DNA of 44,318 nucleotides. Origin: GWB1-37-8 sp964603935. GTDB lineage: Bacteria > Patescibacteriota > Microgenomatia > Levybacterales > UBA12049. Location: assembly GCA_964603935.1 (NCBI GenBank), contig CAZRWL010000009.1, positions 1-44,318 of the forward strand, read 5' to 3'. Made by a program: the position numbers and the translations under genes. Below the pieces are notes generated by a model. That model worked only from the letters and a program-made list of their open reading frames with translations, was not told where the DNA came from and searched no databases. Of the stretch, positions 12,834 to 22,241 are shown piece by piece (positions within the stretch are counted from its first letter, which is position 1; each line of letters begins with the position of its first letter).

Positions 12834-15197
12834 CTATAACCTTGCTCTTTGGGATATTACCGCTTCTACTTGGGCTGCATCTTTTCCAAATTTAAGTCTT
12901 GATAATTCACGAACCAATTCAGCAACTCTTGGATTTGCCAGAGCTTTTTCCCGGCTCATATCCCGAGTTAGATCCATAGAAAACGGCGTAACAGGTTCTC
13001 CGCCGACAATTGTCTTTACATAAGTATTGTATCTTTCAACGTTGATTAAGTCTGCTTCGGTAAAGACGGGCTGAAATTCATGCTGCAGATAGTTTGCATC
13101 ATTTACTCCGACCCTGAAGGAGATCACCGATCCGACATTTCCGAAGATAGCATTTTTAACATCCTCATCCATTTGCCCGATAAATTGGTTTGCGACAACC
13201 AAATTAAGCTTGTATTTTCGGGCTTCTGACAAAATCTGGGCAAAATCAGGTGTTGCGAAATTCTGAAACTCGTCCACATACAGGAAAAAGTCACGCCTTA
13301 AATCTTTTGCCATATCCTGCCTACTCATTGCAGCAACAAGAATTTTCGGGACAAGAATAAGACCTAGGAATTGAGAATTCTCCTCTCCTATTTTTCCCTT
13401 TGCAAGATTGACAAGCAAAATCTTTTGTTCATCCATTACTTTTCTGAAATTAAAAGCGCTGTCCGACTGTCCGATAATATTTCTGATCATTTTATTGGTA
13501 ACAAATCTTCCGAATTTGGAAACAATATAATCCAAGACTTCGGATTTGTGAAAATCCGATGTCTGAGCTATCTGATCTGTCCAGTAACGTCTAATTATAG
13601 GATCCTGAACTTTTGGCAAAAGCTCCTGAACATAATTTGCATCTGTCAGAATACGCACCACTTCAACAAAAGTACTTCCTTTTTCATACATAACTGTCAG
13701 CATTGCATTACGGATTGCGTGCTCAAACCTGGGACCGATAATACCTGTTTTATTCGGGTCGAAAAGCTTATACATAAGACCGATTATCGAAGAAACAACA
13801 TAATGCTTTTGCTCTTCGGTTTCAGCTTCCAGCATATTAAATCCCATTGGCCGGGCCGTGTCGGATGGGTCAAACAAAATAACATCCTCTGCTCTTTTGG
13901 CCGGAATTTGAGGTAAAACATCATCAATCAAATCTCCGTGCGGATCAATAACCGCAAGACCTTGCCCCCCTCGAATATCCTGCATGATCATGTCTTTGAG
14001 AAATTCCGACTTTCCCGTACCGGTTTTGCCAATAATATACATGTGCCTTCTTCTGTCATCTATATCCATGTAAACAGGCTTTGCCAATCCCCGATAAGTG
14101 CTTTTTCCCAGATAAAGCCCTGAGGTTGGAATAGAAGCCGGAGCAGGAGCTCTTTTGGCGTTCATCCAAAATATATTCGGAGTTGTAACTGATTTATTTG
14201 GAAAATGGAAAATAGTTGCTAATTCTTCCGAAGTCAAAACTGACTCGCGCCCTATCATTGGCAAATATCTATAGATAAAATCGTCCATAAACATGCCCTT
14301 AAATCTATGGGCACTCTTCTTAAATGAGCTTATGCCTTCAAACTGGCTAAATATACTCATAATATTGCTAAGATGAGCCTCCGCAGCCTCCTTAGAGGTT
14401 GAAGAAACAACAATTCTTACAATAGTATTAAACCCTGGCTTACTAATTTTGTTCTCAATTCCCTCCAGCTCCTTAGCATCTGAAGCATACTTAGCTGTTT
14501 CCGGATTTGATTCCAGCTTTTTAGTTTTGGCAAGGTACGCTCTTCCGTGCTTTTTCCAATCGGATTCAGCCGGCGTAATCAAAATCTGAATAGCAGCGCC
14601 CTCTCCTTCTGTCATTTTTGCCAAAACAGAGGTAATTGAAGAAAGAGGATCGGTTGGTAAATCTTTATAGACTTTTATGGGCTTGTAATTTTCCGATTTA
14701 AGCCTTAAAGACGCAAAAGCAACCTTTCCTTCACGTGAAAAAATATTGTACTCATTCCCTATGATTGCGCCCTCTTGCTTAACGCTATCCACATTTACAA
14801 TTTTCATCTCCGCATCAGGATATGCTCCGTTAATTTGTTTTTCAACCAAATCCTGCAGCTTTTTTGGCGTATGCACATAAAAACGGATGTCTCCGGGCAT
14901 TCCGACTATTTCAAAGGATAAATGAGGAGGAAGCTTAAACATTCCTCCTTTTCCGATAGCGGAAAGAGAGGAAAATAATTGTTCCGCAGTGTCTATTTTT
15001 ATCTCATTGTCTCTTGGCAAAGCCACTTGCAGCAAAACAGATTCAAGTGACGCTCTTTCTCTCCCTCTGTTTTTATACCAGATTATCAAAAGTTTGCCCA
15101 AATAATACAGCCCGACGCACAGAATAATTAAACCCGCAGTAACGGATAAAAAATTTACAATATATGTTCCGGCTGTATCTATTGAAAAGTTCTGCAT
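12834..15197 (-). CDS. VirD4/TraM-recognition (HerA-like) membrane-anchored ATPase
   Basis: A 787-residue protein. One N-terminal membrane helix (about residues 14-40) is followed by a CPR-type domain with repeated alpha/beta units, then a RecA-like motor. The motor has Walker A IIGKTGTGKSEFL near residue 390, VIDPHGDLIDDVL, Walker B FFLYVDEFQNFATP near residue 635, and the sensor-like region ILSEARKYKLNLVVANQF. VirD4/HerA proteins pump DNA or proteins through membrane channels as hexamers. No relaxase or mating-pair operon is nearby, so DNA uptake, partition or pilus-linked transport are open. The gene is 15 nt downstream of a 133-residue ORF on the same strand and divergent from comM. Confidence 0.85.
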   Translation of the reverse strand: MQNFSIDTAGTYIVNFLSVTAGLIILCVGLYYLGKLLIIWYKNRGRERASLESVLLQVALPRDNEIKIDTAEQLFSSLSAIGKGGMFKLPPHLSFEIVGMPGDIRFYVHTPKKLQDLVEKQINGAYPDAEMKIVNVDSVKQEGAIIGNEYNIFSREGKVAFASLRLKSENYKPIKVYKDLPTDPLSSITSVLAKMTEGEGAAIQILITPAESDWKKHGRAYLAKTKKLESNPETAKYASDAKELEGIENKISKPGFNTIVRIVVSSTSKEAAEAHLSNIMSIFSQFEGISSFKKSAHRFKGMFMDDFIYRYLPMIGRESVLTSEELATIFHFPNKSVTTPNIFWMNAKRAPAPASIPTSGLYLGKSTYRGLAKPVYMDIDDRRRHMYIIGKTGTGKSEFLKDMIMQDIRGGQGLAVIDPHGDLIDDVLPQIPAKRAEDVILFDPSDTARPMGFNMLEAETEEQKHYVVSSIIGLMYKLFDPNKTGIIGPRFEHAIRNAMLTVMYEKGSTFVEVVRILTDANYVQELLPKVQDPIIRRYWTDQIAQTSDFHKSEVLDYIVSKFGRFVTNKMIRNIIGQSDSAFNFRKVMDEQKILLVNLAKGKIGEENSQFLGLILVPKILVAAMSRQDMAKDLRRDFFLYVDEFQNFATPDFAQILSEARKYKLNLVVANQFIGQMDEDVKNAIFGNVGSVISFRVGVNDANYLQHEFQPVFTEADLINVERYNTYVKTIVGGEPVTPFSMDLTRDMSREKALANPRVAELVRELSRLKFGKDAAQVEAVISQRARL

Positions 15198-15212
15198 AAA
15201 TTGTTTTTGCTG

Positions 15213-15614
15213 TTAAATTTTGGCTTCTCTCAAACGCATTACCTTTAAGACTTTCAAAATTAATCCTGCCAGCCATCTTCCGGAATCGCTATTTTTCTTA
15301 GTTCTTATACTTGCCACTGCCTCTTCTTCCGTCAAAAGCGGCTGAATCAAACCGCTGGGTTCGGTTTTTACAGGAACCGAGTGTCCTGCATGCTGCACAT
15401 TGGGAGTTTGAGCTAAATCAGGCCTCTCTTTTGTTTCTTCAACTCCCAAATCCTTAAGCTCCTGGCTAATAGCATGGCCTACTTCTGCTCCCGCAGGCTG
15501 TAACTCACTCACTTGCGCTGTGCTTGCTCCAACCGGCCCCATTTCTTTATTCACAGATCCTGCCGGATTCTGAACGGTTAGAACCGGAGACTGCGTTTTA
15601 TTATTATCATCCAT
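15213..15614 (-). CDS. Hypothetical protein upstream of the VirD4-like ATPase
   Basis: A 133-residue protein. The first 90 residues are Pro/Gln/Glu/Thr-rich and look disordered. The C-terminus is basic and amphipathic (RWLAGLILKVLKVMRLREAKI minus its ends), suitable for membrane association. The ATG at 15612-15614 lies 6 nt after TATTAT (15621-15626). It is co-oriented with and 15 nt upstream of the VirD4-like gene, so it may be an accessory subunit. No family is recognised. Confidence 0.6.
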   Translation of the reverse strand: MDDNNKTQSPVLTVQNPAGSVNKEMGPVGASTAQVSELQPAGAEVGHAISQELKDLGVEETKERPDLAQTPNVQHAGHSVPVKTEPSGLIQPLLTEEEAVASIRTKKNSDSGRWLAGLILKVLKVMRLREAKI

Positions 15615-15676
15615 ACACAAATAATAATAGCACTAAAAAACATCCCGCACAAACCTAAATTTTTAAAAAATGCTAC

Positions 15677-15682
15677 TATATA
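15677..15682 (+). promoter_or_regulatory. -10 box of comM
   Basis: TATATA ends 7 nt before the comM ATG with no Shine-Dalgarno between. A clear -35 box is not seen, so this is a weak call that follows the leaderless pattern of the window. Confidence 0.35.
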
Positions 15683-15689
15683 TAAAGAT

Positions 15690-17234
15690 ATGCTGGCAAA
15701 AGTGAATTCTTCTGCAGTTGTCGGTCTTGATGCTGTTCCTGTGGAAGTAGAAGTAGATATTTCTTCCCGCGGTCTTCCTTCTTTTGCAATTGTCGGATTA
15801 CCTGACAAGGCAGTTGAGGAAGCAAGAGAACGCGTCAGGTCTGCAATTCTTAACTCCAATGCTGCATTTCCCGATCACCGGATAACAGTAAATTTAGCTC
15901 CTGCTGATCTTCCGAAAGAAGGACCTTCTTATGATCTGCCGATCGCTCTGGGAATTTTAATTGCCTCAGGACAAATAGAGGCAGACATAAATGACGCAAT
16001 ATTTATGGGCGAGTTGTCTTTGGATGGAAGGTTAAGACATACAAATGGAGTTTTACCTCAAGCTCTTCTGGCAAAAGAAAAAAAACTGAAAAGAATTTTT
16101 TTACCAGGCATAAATGCAAAGGAAGCAGCAATTCTGAAAGGAATCGAGATTTATCCTCTAAATACTTTGTCTGAACTTTTTCATCACCTTAAAGGAAACA
16201 AACTGATTACTCCCTTTAAGCATTTAAATTTGAAAGATCATTTCAATAACGAAGTATTTGAATTTGATATGAGAGATGTCAAAGGGCAAGAAGGCGCAAA
16301 AAGAGCTTTGGAAATCGCAGCAGCCGGAAATCACAATATTCTATTGAAAGGTCCGCCCGGAGCAGGGAAAACATTACTTGCCCGCACGCTTCCCTCAATT
16401 CTTCCGACATTAACCCTGCAGGAAGCTTTAGAGGTAACGAAAATTTATAGCATTTCCGGGCTTCTGGACAAAAGAGCGTTAATTGTTACCCGTCCATTCC
16501 GTTCTCCGCACCACACAACTTCCCATATTGGCTTAATTGGCGGCGGAACAACTCCGCGGCCTGGAGAAATTTCTCTGGCCCACCGCGGAGTTCTTTTTTT
16601 GGATGAATTTCCGGAATTCCCCCGCCATGTTCTGGAAACATTAAGGCAACCTGTTGAGGATGGAATTGTTACAATTTCCAGATCTGCAGGGCGCGTAAAT
16701 TTCCCGGCAAAATTTATGCTGATCGCAGCGCAAAACCCCTGCCCCTGCGGATTTTTTGGAAACCCTTCCAAGAATTGCAAATGCAGTCTTAATCAAATTC
16801 TTAGATATCAAAGACGGGTTTCAGGCCCGATGCTGGATAGAATCGACATTCATCTGGATGTACCTGCTGTAAAAGTAGAAAAATTGACTCAGCAAAGTCA
16901 TCCTGACCCTGAGCAAAGTGAAAGGGAAGGATCCCCTGAAATTAAAAAACGCGTGCAAAAAGCCCGCGATATTCAAACCAAAAGGTTTAGAGAATCTAAA
17001 ATTACCTCCAATTCTGAAATGGGAAATAAAGAAATAAAGGAATTCTGCATTTTGGATGAAAACTGCGTTAAGCTTTTGCAACTGGCAGTCGTAAGAATGA
17101 ATTTGTCTGCGCGATCATATAATCGGACTGTTAAATTAGCCAGAACCATTGCGGATTTGGCAGGCTTAAAAACAATCAATTCAACTCATCTCGCCGAAGC
17201 TCTTCAATTCAGACCCCGTAATGATACTTTATAG
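15690..17234 (+). CDS. comM: ComM/YifB-family Mg-chelatase-like AAA+ helicase
   Basis: A 514-residue protein. The N-terminal Lon-protease-like fold domain includes NLAPADLPKEGPSYDLPIA. The AAA+ Mg-chelatase domain has Walker A KGPPGAGKTLLART (about 220-233) and Walker B GVLFLDEFPEF (about 298-308). The segment NPCPCGFFGNPSKNCKC has four cysteines and is typical of the family. ComM promotes branch migration during natural transformation. Residues about 403-416 (SHPDPEQSEREGSP) are translated from an interspersed repeat at 16896-16937 and interrupt the family sequence in a probable surface loop. It is followed after 2 nt by a membrane-protein gene and is divergent from the VirD4-like operon. 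Confidence 0.95.
   Translation: MLAKVNSSAVVGLDAVPVEVEVDISSRGLPSFAIVGLPDKAVEEARERVRSAILNSNAAFPDHRITVNLAPADLPKEGPSYDLPIALGILIASGQIEADINDAIFMGELSLDGRLRHTNGVLPQALLAKEKKLKRIFLPGINAKEAAILKGIEIYPLNTLSELFHHLKGNKLITPFKHLNLKDHFNNEVFEFDMRDVKGQEGAKRALEIAAAGNHNILLKGPPGAGKTLLARTLPSILPTLTLQEALEVTKIYSISGLLDKRALIVTRPFRSPHHTTSHIGLIGGGTTPRPGEISLAHRGVLFLDEFPEFPRHVLETLRQPVEDGIVTISRSAGRVNFPAKFMLIAAQNPCPCGFFGNPSKNCKCSLNQILRYQRRVSGPMLDRIDIHLDVPAVKVEKLTQQSHPDPEQSEREGSPEIKKRVQKARDIQTKRFRESKITSNSEMGNKEIKEFCILDENCVKLLQLAVVRMNLSARSYNRTVKLARTIADLAGLKTINSTHLAEALQFRPRNDTL
16896..16937. repeat. Interspersed repeat inside comM
   Basis: gtcatcctgaccctgagcaaagtgaaagggaaggatcc has the GTCATCCTGA..GGATCC form typical of intergenic bacterial repeats. 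It is translated in frame. Confidence 0.75.
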
Positions 17235-17236
17235 AA

Positions 17237-18937
17237 ATGTTTAAATCGAAATTTATAATTTGTGTGTCTATATTTTTTCTTTTATTTTTAGGCTATTTTC
17301 ATCCTCTAACCTCAATCACCCAAGACTTAGGCAGACACTTAATCACAGGGCAGATAATTTTACAAACCCATTCTGTTCCCAAAACAAATTTATTTTCCTA
17401 TACTTATCCCAACTTCCCTTTTGTTAATCATCACTGGCTCTCAGAAGTTTTTTATAGCCTTCTCTTCCAGGCAACAGGTTTTAATGGGCTTCTCATCCTA
17501 AATACCGCTCTTATTCTGCTATCTTTTGGACTAATTATTGCATCTGTCTATAAAAAAATTAATTCTCTCGCTCTGCTATCCTGCTCATTATTATTTATTC
17601 CGATTCTTTTTGAAAGAACAGATGTCCGGCCTGAGTTTTTCAGTTTTTTATTTTTATCTTTATTTATAGTTATTCTTTACAAATTTAGAGAAAAATCCAC
17701 CAGATGGATTATTATTCTTCCACTCATAGAACTTTTATGGACCAACACTCACATTTACTTCCCCATTGGCATTGCTGTTGTATTCCTATTTCTGGCCGAT
17801 TCTATTTCCCCTGTCATTCTGAATTTATTTCAGGAGCCCGATTCAAACAAGATTACAAAACCTGTCCAAAGAAATAATATCTTTGCATTATTTGCTGTTT
17901 TAATTGCATCTTCAATTTTAACCCTAATCAATCCCAACGGACTAAAAGGCGCTTTGTATCCCTTCGAGGTTTTTCAAAATTATGGATACTCTATTCAGGA
18001 AAATCAAAATATTTTTTTTCTTTGGAATTATTCCCATAATCCGGCTATTCTTTTTTTCGGAATAAGCGCAATTTTCCTATTCTTATTTTTGATACTTGCT
18101 CGTAAAAAAACTTGTCCGGCTGATTGGTTTATTTCTATTTTCTTCTTCATCTTGGCAATGACTTCTATTCGAAACTTCCCTTTATTTGTCTTTGCGGCTT
18201 TTATTCCCCTTGCAAGATCTTTTTCTAAAATTAATTTGTCTCTGCCCAAACACGCTAAGACCATTTTTCTTATTTTTTTATTAATACTTTTTATTTTTGA
18301 GGCTCAGCAAGTTTACGTAAAGAATGGATTCGGATTCGGAGCAGCAACTGGCGCAAAAGAAGGAACAGATTTTTTCCTTAAAAATAATTTAAAAGGGCCG
18401 ATTTTCAATAATTTCGATATTGGCAGTTATTTAATTTACCGCCTGTATCCAAAAGAAAAAGTGCTCATTGACGGAAGACCGGAAGCTTATCCTGCGTCTT
18501 TTTTGCAAACAATGTATATTCCAATGCAAGAAGATTCGAAAATATTTGAAAAAATGGACGAAAAATACAAGTTTAATACAATTTTCTTCTCCCACACGGA
18601 TCAAACTCCTTGGGCAGAAACATTTTTAAAACAAATTAGCCAAAACAATAAATGGAACATGGTCTATCTGGACGACTTTACTGTTATTTTTACAAAAAAT
18701 AAGAATGTTAAACCAATAATTAAAACTGATTACTCCAACATGAAAAGCTTGATCCAACTGGCTCATTTTTTTCAGAATAAGAATTTTGGAGATGAAGAGA
18801 TAAATATCTACCAAAAAATTCTTGACCTTAATCCTTCTCACTGCCCTGCTCTCTACAACTTGGCTTTAAGATTACAAGAAAAACGAAACCTTTCTTCTTC
18901 CATCTTCCTATCTAAATTCCAAAACAATTGCCAATAA
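17237..18937 (+). CDS. Polytopic membrane protein with C-terminal TPR-like tail
   Basis: A 566-residue protein with about ten hydrophobic helices over residues 5-365, then a soluble domain (FNNFDIGSYLIYRLYPKEKVLIDGRP and following) and a TPR-like end (YQKILDLNPSHCPALYNLALRL). The N-terminal region with TQDLGRHLITGQIIL and PFVNHHWLSEVFYS is reminiscent of GT-C-type glycosyltransferase/O-mannosyl-transferase-like membrane proteins common in Microgenomates, but no catalytic motif can be confirmed. The peptide PVILNLFQEPDSNK comes from an interspersed repeat at 17812-17845. The ATG lies 2 nt after comM, so the two are cotranscribed. Confidence 0.65.
   Translation: MFKSKFIICVSIFFLLFLGYFHPLTSITQDLGRHLITGQIILQTHSVPKTNLFSYTYPNFPFVNHHWLSEVFYSLLFQATGFNGLLILNTALILLSFGLIIASVYKKINSLALLSCSLLFIPILFERTDVRPEFFSFLFLSLFIVILYKFREKSTRWIIILPLIELLWTNTHIYFPIGIAVVFLFLADSISPVILNLFQEPDSNKITKPVQRNNIFALFAVLIASSILTLINPNGLKGALYPFEVFQNYGYSIQENQNIFFLWNYSHNPAILFFGISAIFLFLFLILARKKTCPADWFISIFFFILAMTSIRNFPLFVFAAFIPLARSFSKINLSLPKHAKTIFLIFLLILFIFEAQQVYVKNGFGFGAATGAKEGTDFFLKNNLKGPIFNNFDIGSYLIYRLYPKEKVLIDGRPEAYPASFLQTMYIPMQEDSKIFEKMDEKYKFNTIFFSHTDQTPWAETFLKQISQNNKWNMVYLDDFTVIFTKNKNVKPIIKTDYSNMKSLIQLAHFFQNKNFGDEEINIYQKILDLNPSHCPALYNLALRLQEKRNLSSSIFLSKFQNNCQ
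17812..17845. repeat. Interspersed repeat inside the polytopic membrane-protein gene
   Basis: tgtcattctgaatttatttcaggagcccgattc is a GTCATTCTGAA..TTTCAG type element, translated in frame as VILNLFQEPDS in the loop between two predicted membrane helices. Confidence 0.7.
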
Positions 18938-18957
18938 AAAATTTTTAATGCTACAAT
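18928..18957 (+). promoter_or_regulatory. Promoter of the P-type ATPase gene
   Basis: TTGCCA (18928-18933), 18-nt spacer and TACAAT (18952-18957). The ATG follows after exactly 6 nt without a Shine-Dalgarno, predicting a leaderless mRNA. The -35 lies in the last codons of the preceding gene. Confidence 0.65.
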
Positions 18958-18963
18958 AAAATA

Positions 18964-21318
18964 ATGGAAAAGGGATTAACAACTCTTGAAGCGCAAAAAT
19001 TATTGCAGTCGGTTGGGAAAAATGAAGTTGTAAGAGAAGAAAGAACCACGCCTTTTGCGCTTTTTTTCTCTCAATTTCCAAATTTTATAAATGCAATTCT
19101 CGCATCAGCCTCTGTCTTATCTTTTGTAATAGGCGGTTATATTGACGGTATTTTCATACTCACAGTTATTCTTATAAATTCCGTATTTGGATTTTTGCAG
19201 GAATACCGGGCGGAAAAATCTCTGCAAAAATTAAAAGAATACATCAAACCAATCGCAAGAGTGCTGCGTGACGGAAAAGAAATTCAGCTTGAAACATGTG
19301 AACTGGTGCCGGGAGACCTGGTTATTTTGTCTCAAGGAGATAGAATTCCGGCTGATGGAAAATTAATCGCGGACAAAGATATCGAAACAGACGAATCTAT
19401 ACTCACGGGAGAGTCAGGGACTGTAATCAAAAGCAGAAATGACAACATTTTCCTGGGAACTCTTATCGCAAAAGGCAGAGGCACACTTTTGGTTGAAGCA
19501 ACAGGCGCCAATACCCGATTTGGGAAAATAGCTCAAACATTGTCTGCGGTTTTTGCGGAAAAAACTCCTCTTCAGAAAAAACTTGATTCTCTGGGAAAAA
19601 CATTATCTTTTTTCGTAATTATAATTGCATTCTCCATTATTCCGATCGGAATACTTCAAGGAGAAAAGTTCTTACCCCTAAGCCTTCTGGCTATCAGTGT
19701 CGGAATATCTGCTATCCCTGAAGGACTTCCTGCAATAGTAACAATTGCGCTTGCAATAGGAGTTGCCAGAATGGCAAGAAAAAAAGCAATTGTCAGAAAA
19801 ATGGCTTCTGTTGAAACCCTGGGCTCAATACAAATACTCCTAATCGATAAAACAGGAACCTTAACTGAAAATAGCCAGAAAGTGAAAAAACTTTGGCTCA
19901 AAGAGGAAAATTATCTTACTCCCCTTCTCAAAGCCTGCGTACTGGGAAATACAGCTTCCCTAATTGAAAAAGCAAATAATTCTTTTGATATTGCAGGCAG
20001 CAAAACAGACGGAGCTCTCCTTCTCTTCGCAAAAGAAAAAGTAAAAAATATTGAAGCATTAAAAGAAGGACAGATTATAGAAGAATATGAATTTGATGCG
20101 GACACAAAAACCATAGCAACTGTTTTTAAGGAAAAAGATAGGAAATTTCTTTTCGTAAGAGGCGCGCCGGAAAATATTCTGAAAGAAAGCGAATTAACTT
20201 CCGATCAAAAAAATAAAATTACCAAGCTTTTTGAAGAATACGCAAGGGAAGGTTTAAGAATAGTTGCTTTTGCAAAAAAAGAAAATATTCACGAAGTAAA
20301 AGAAAGAAAAAATCTGGAAAAAGACTTGGAATTTTTGGGGTTTGTAGGTATATACGATCCGCCCAGGAAAGAGGTAAAGCTGGCTGTGGAAAAAGCAAAA
20401 CTTGCAGGAATAAGAACTATTATGGTAACCGGAGACAACGAACTGACAGCGTTGGCAATTGCCAAAGATGTCGGACTCATAGAAAAAGATGAAGATGTAG
20501 CAACAGGAGAAGAAATAGAAAAAATGCCTGATGAAGAGCTTGAAAAACTTGCCTTAAAAACCCGCATTTTCGCAAGAAACAAACCTGAAGACAAGCTCCG
20601 CCTGGTTACAATTTTCAAGAAATTAGGCTTTGTTGTAGGAGTAACAGGAGACGGAGTCAATGACGCTTTGGCTTTGAAAAAGGCAGACGTAGGAATTGCT
20701 ATGGGAGAAAAAGGAACAGACGTGGCCAAAGAAGCTTCGGACATTGTCCTGACAGATGATAATTTTTCAACCCTTGTGGGCGCAGTTGAAGAAGGAAGAA
20801 CAATTTATAATAATATTGTCAAATCCGTAACCTATCTGATAACGGGAAATCTTTCCGAAATAGCCCTCATATTTTTCGCCAGCCTTTTTGGCATGCCGAA
20901 CCCTTTGCTTCCAACCCAAATTCTCTGGATAAATATCGTAACCGACAGCCTTCCTGCTTTGGCTTTAGCATCGGACAATAGAGATCATAAAGTTTTAAAC
21001 TTAAAACCCAGAGATCAAGACGCTCCAATCCTGAGCAATCACCGTCTCACATTTATACTCATTGCAGGGCTTTTGCTGGCATTCTTCCTCCTGGCATCAT
21101 TTAAATTATCCCTGGGAGTTTATTCCACGACCTTATCCCGAACTATATTATTCAATCTTTTGGTAGTATCTCACATGGCGCTTTCTTTCCTGGTTCGGGG
21201 AAAATCAATCTTTAAAATCAATAAATTTCTTATTGCGAGTGTTGCTATTACTTTAATAGTCCAAGTCATCATAACCCTTCATCCTCTGTCTCAAAAACTC
21301 CTCCACCTGGGGTTTTAA
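18964..21318 (+). CDS. P-type cation-transporting ATPase (P2-type, calcium-pump-like)
   Basis: A 784-residue ion pump. The cytoplasmic N-terminus (LTTLEAQKLLQSVGKNEV) matches the cation-ATPase N-domain. It has the actuator motif TGES, the membrane motif IPEGLPAIV (M4, as in calcium and H/K pumps), the phosphorylation motif DKTGTLTEN with Asp near residue 295, the nucleotide-domain motif RGAPE, and the hinge TGDGVNDALALKKADVG near 560. The C-terminal membrane block has the P2-type NPLLPTQILWINIVTDSLPALALA. The PEGLP motif favours calcium or manganese, but the ion cannot be fixed by eye. Slightly shorter than typical SERCA-like bacterial pumps. Confidence 0.93.
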   Translation: MEKGLTTLEAQKLLQSVGKNEVVREERTTPFALFFSQFPNFINAILASASVLSFVIGGYIDGIFILTVILINSVFGFLQEYRAEKSLQKLKEYIKPIARVLRDGKEIQLETCELVPGDLVILSQGDRIPADGKLIADKDIETDESILTGESGTVIKSRNDNIFLGTLIAKGRGTLLVEATGANTRFGKIAQTLSAVFAEKTPLQKKLDSLGKTLSFFVIIIAFSIIPIGILQGEKFLPLSLLAISVGISAIPEGLPAIVTIALAIGVARMARKKAIVRKMASVETLGSIQILLIDKTGTLTENSQKVKKLWLKEENYLTPLLKACVLGNTASLIEKANNSFDIAGSKTDGALLLFAKEKVKNIEALKEGQIIEEYEFDADTKTIATVFKEKDRKFLFVRGAPENILKESELTSDQKNKITKLFEEYAREGLRIVAFAKKENIHEVKERKNLEKDLEFLGFVGIYDPPRKEVKLAVEKAKLAGIRTIMVTGDNELTALAIAKDVGLIEKDEDVATGEEIEKMPDEELEKLALKTRIFARNKPEDKLRLVTIFKKLGFVVGVTGDGVNDALALKKADVGIAMGEKGTDVAKEASDIVLTDDNFSTLVGAVEEGRTIYNNIVKSVTYLITGNLSEIALIFFASLFGMPNPLLPTQILWINIVTDSLPALALASDNRDHKVLNLKPRDQDAPILSNHRLTFILIAGLLLAFFLLASFKLSLGVYSTTLSRTILFNLLVVSHMALSFLVRGKSIFKINKFLIASVAITLIVQVIITLHPLSQKLLHLGF

Positions 21319-21322
21319 TTAA

Positions 21323-21898
21323 TTAATCTGCTTTGAGGACGCTCTCTATCGCTTGGGAAGTTTTCCTAACGTTATTAACTCTATCTTCATTCAGCTGAAT
21401 AATCGTTGCCACCATATTATCATCAATGTCTACCAATCTACAATTATCGTCATCTGGACATTGCCTCTCCTTAAAAGAGAAGAGAAGCTTTTCAGCTTTT
21501 TTTGAAGTAATGGCAAAACCTCCTCCTATCATTAATCTTTCCCCTGAATGATCCCTAAAGTAGCCTGCCGGAGTAAAAAATCCGGGTTTTTTACCTAGTC
21601 TTGCCTTAATCAAATTTTCTATGGCTGCCAGATTGGCAAACCCGGGATCAAATCTCAACACTCGAATTGCGCCAACTTTATCATCCGTAATAAATAAAAA
21701 CTCCGCAACAGAATCAATAGAAATCTTTCCATCACTCGTGTTTTTTAAAACAGGGGTAGGGAATACAAGGGTTCTATTGCGGCCACCCTTAAATACAGCA
21801 AACAATCTACCTCCAAGCTCATCATTCCTTTTTTCTAATTCCCGCATTGTTTGCGACAGCGGGCTCTGGTCATGTTTTGCGCCGCCTTCCTTGCCCAT
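21323..21898 (-). CDS. Hypothetical protein (191 aa)
   Basis: A soluble, mixed alpha/beta protein. Segments of note are GRLFAVFKGGRNRTLVFPTPVL, EFLFITDDKVGAIRVLRFDPG, RLMIGGGFAITSKKAEKLLFSF and a Cys pair RQCPDDDNCRLV. It is one of the few genes here with a clear Shine-Dalgarno (AAGGGAGATG, 6 nt before ATG). No family is recognised. It converges with the P-type ATPase gene with 4 nt between stops. Confidence 0.6.
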   Translation of the reverse strand: MGKEGGAKHDQSPLSQTMRELEKRNDELGGRLFAVFKGGRNRTLVFPTPVLKNTSDGKISIDSVAEFLFITDDKVGAIRVLRFDPGFANLAAIENLIKARLGKKPGFFTPAGYFRDHSGERLMIGGGFAITSKKAEKLLFSFKERQCPDDDNCRLVDIDDNMVATIIQLNEDRVNNVRKTSQAIESVLKAD

Positions 21899-21972
21899 AA
21901 AACATCTCCCTTATCTTAGCCTGAGCATATTGCCTTGTCAATAGATGAAAATGCCCGTAAATCAAGCTTTTT

Positions 21973-22017
21973 TTGTTCTTAAGTCAAAATTGATGTATAA
22001 TCCAATTAGCTTAATTG
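21973..22017 (+). promoter_or_regulatory. Promoter and operator of the DUF433/DUF5615 module
   Basis: TTGTTC (21973-21978), 17-nt spacer and TATAAT (21996-22001). The perfect inverted repeat CAATTA-GCT-TAATTG (22003-22017) directly follows the -10 and covers the expected transcription start, so it is a likely autoregulatory operator. Confidence 0.6.
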
Positions 22018-22025
22018 TCTAATTT

Positions 22026-22241
22026 ATGAAAAAACCCACACTTACAAAGGAGTCTGCGCTTGAAAAAGCCAATTTAATTCCCAAAAGCAGAATTCCAATT
22101 AGCTATCTCTTAGATTACATAAAAGAAGGTTATTCTATTTCTGATTTTCTCGCATCTTACCCGTGGATAAAGAAAAACAATGTCAAAAAAGCCATAGACG
22201 AAATTAAAACACGGGAATTTACTGCTCGTTATGCCCTCTAA
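22026..22241 (+). CDS. DUF433-family antitoxin
   Basis: A 71-residue protein with the DUF433 pattern: KSRIPISYLLDYIKEGYSISDFLASYPWIKKNNVKKAIDE, a winged-helix-like DNA-binding fold. DUF433 proteins pair with DUF5615 PIN-like toxins. The gene overlaps the following PIN-like gene by 11 nt, the usual coupling for such modules. Confidence 0.82.
   Translation: MKKPTLTKESALEKANLIPKSRIPISYLLDYIKEGYSISDFLASYPWIKKNNVKKAIDEIKTREFTARYAL

Noticed and set aside
15690..17234. Magnesium chelatase subunit ChlI/BchI
   Set aside because: The Lon-like N-terminal domain and four-cysteine segment are those of ComM/YifB.
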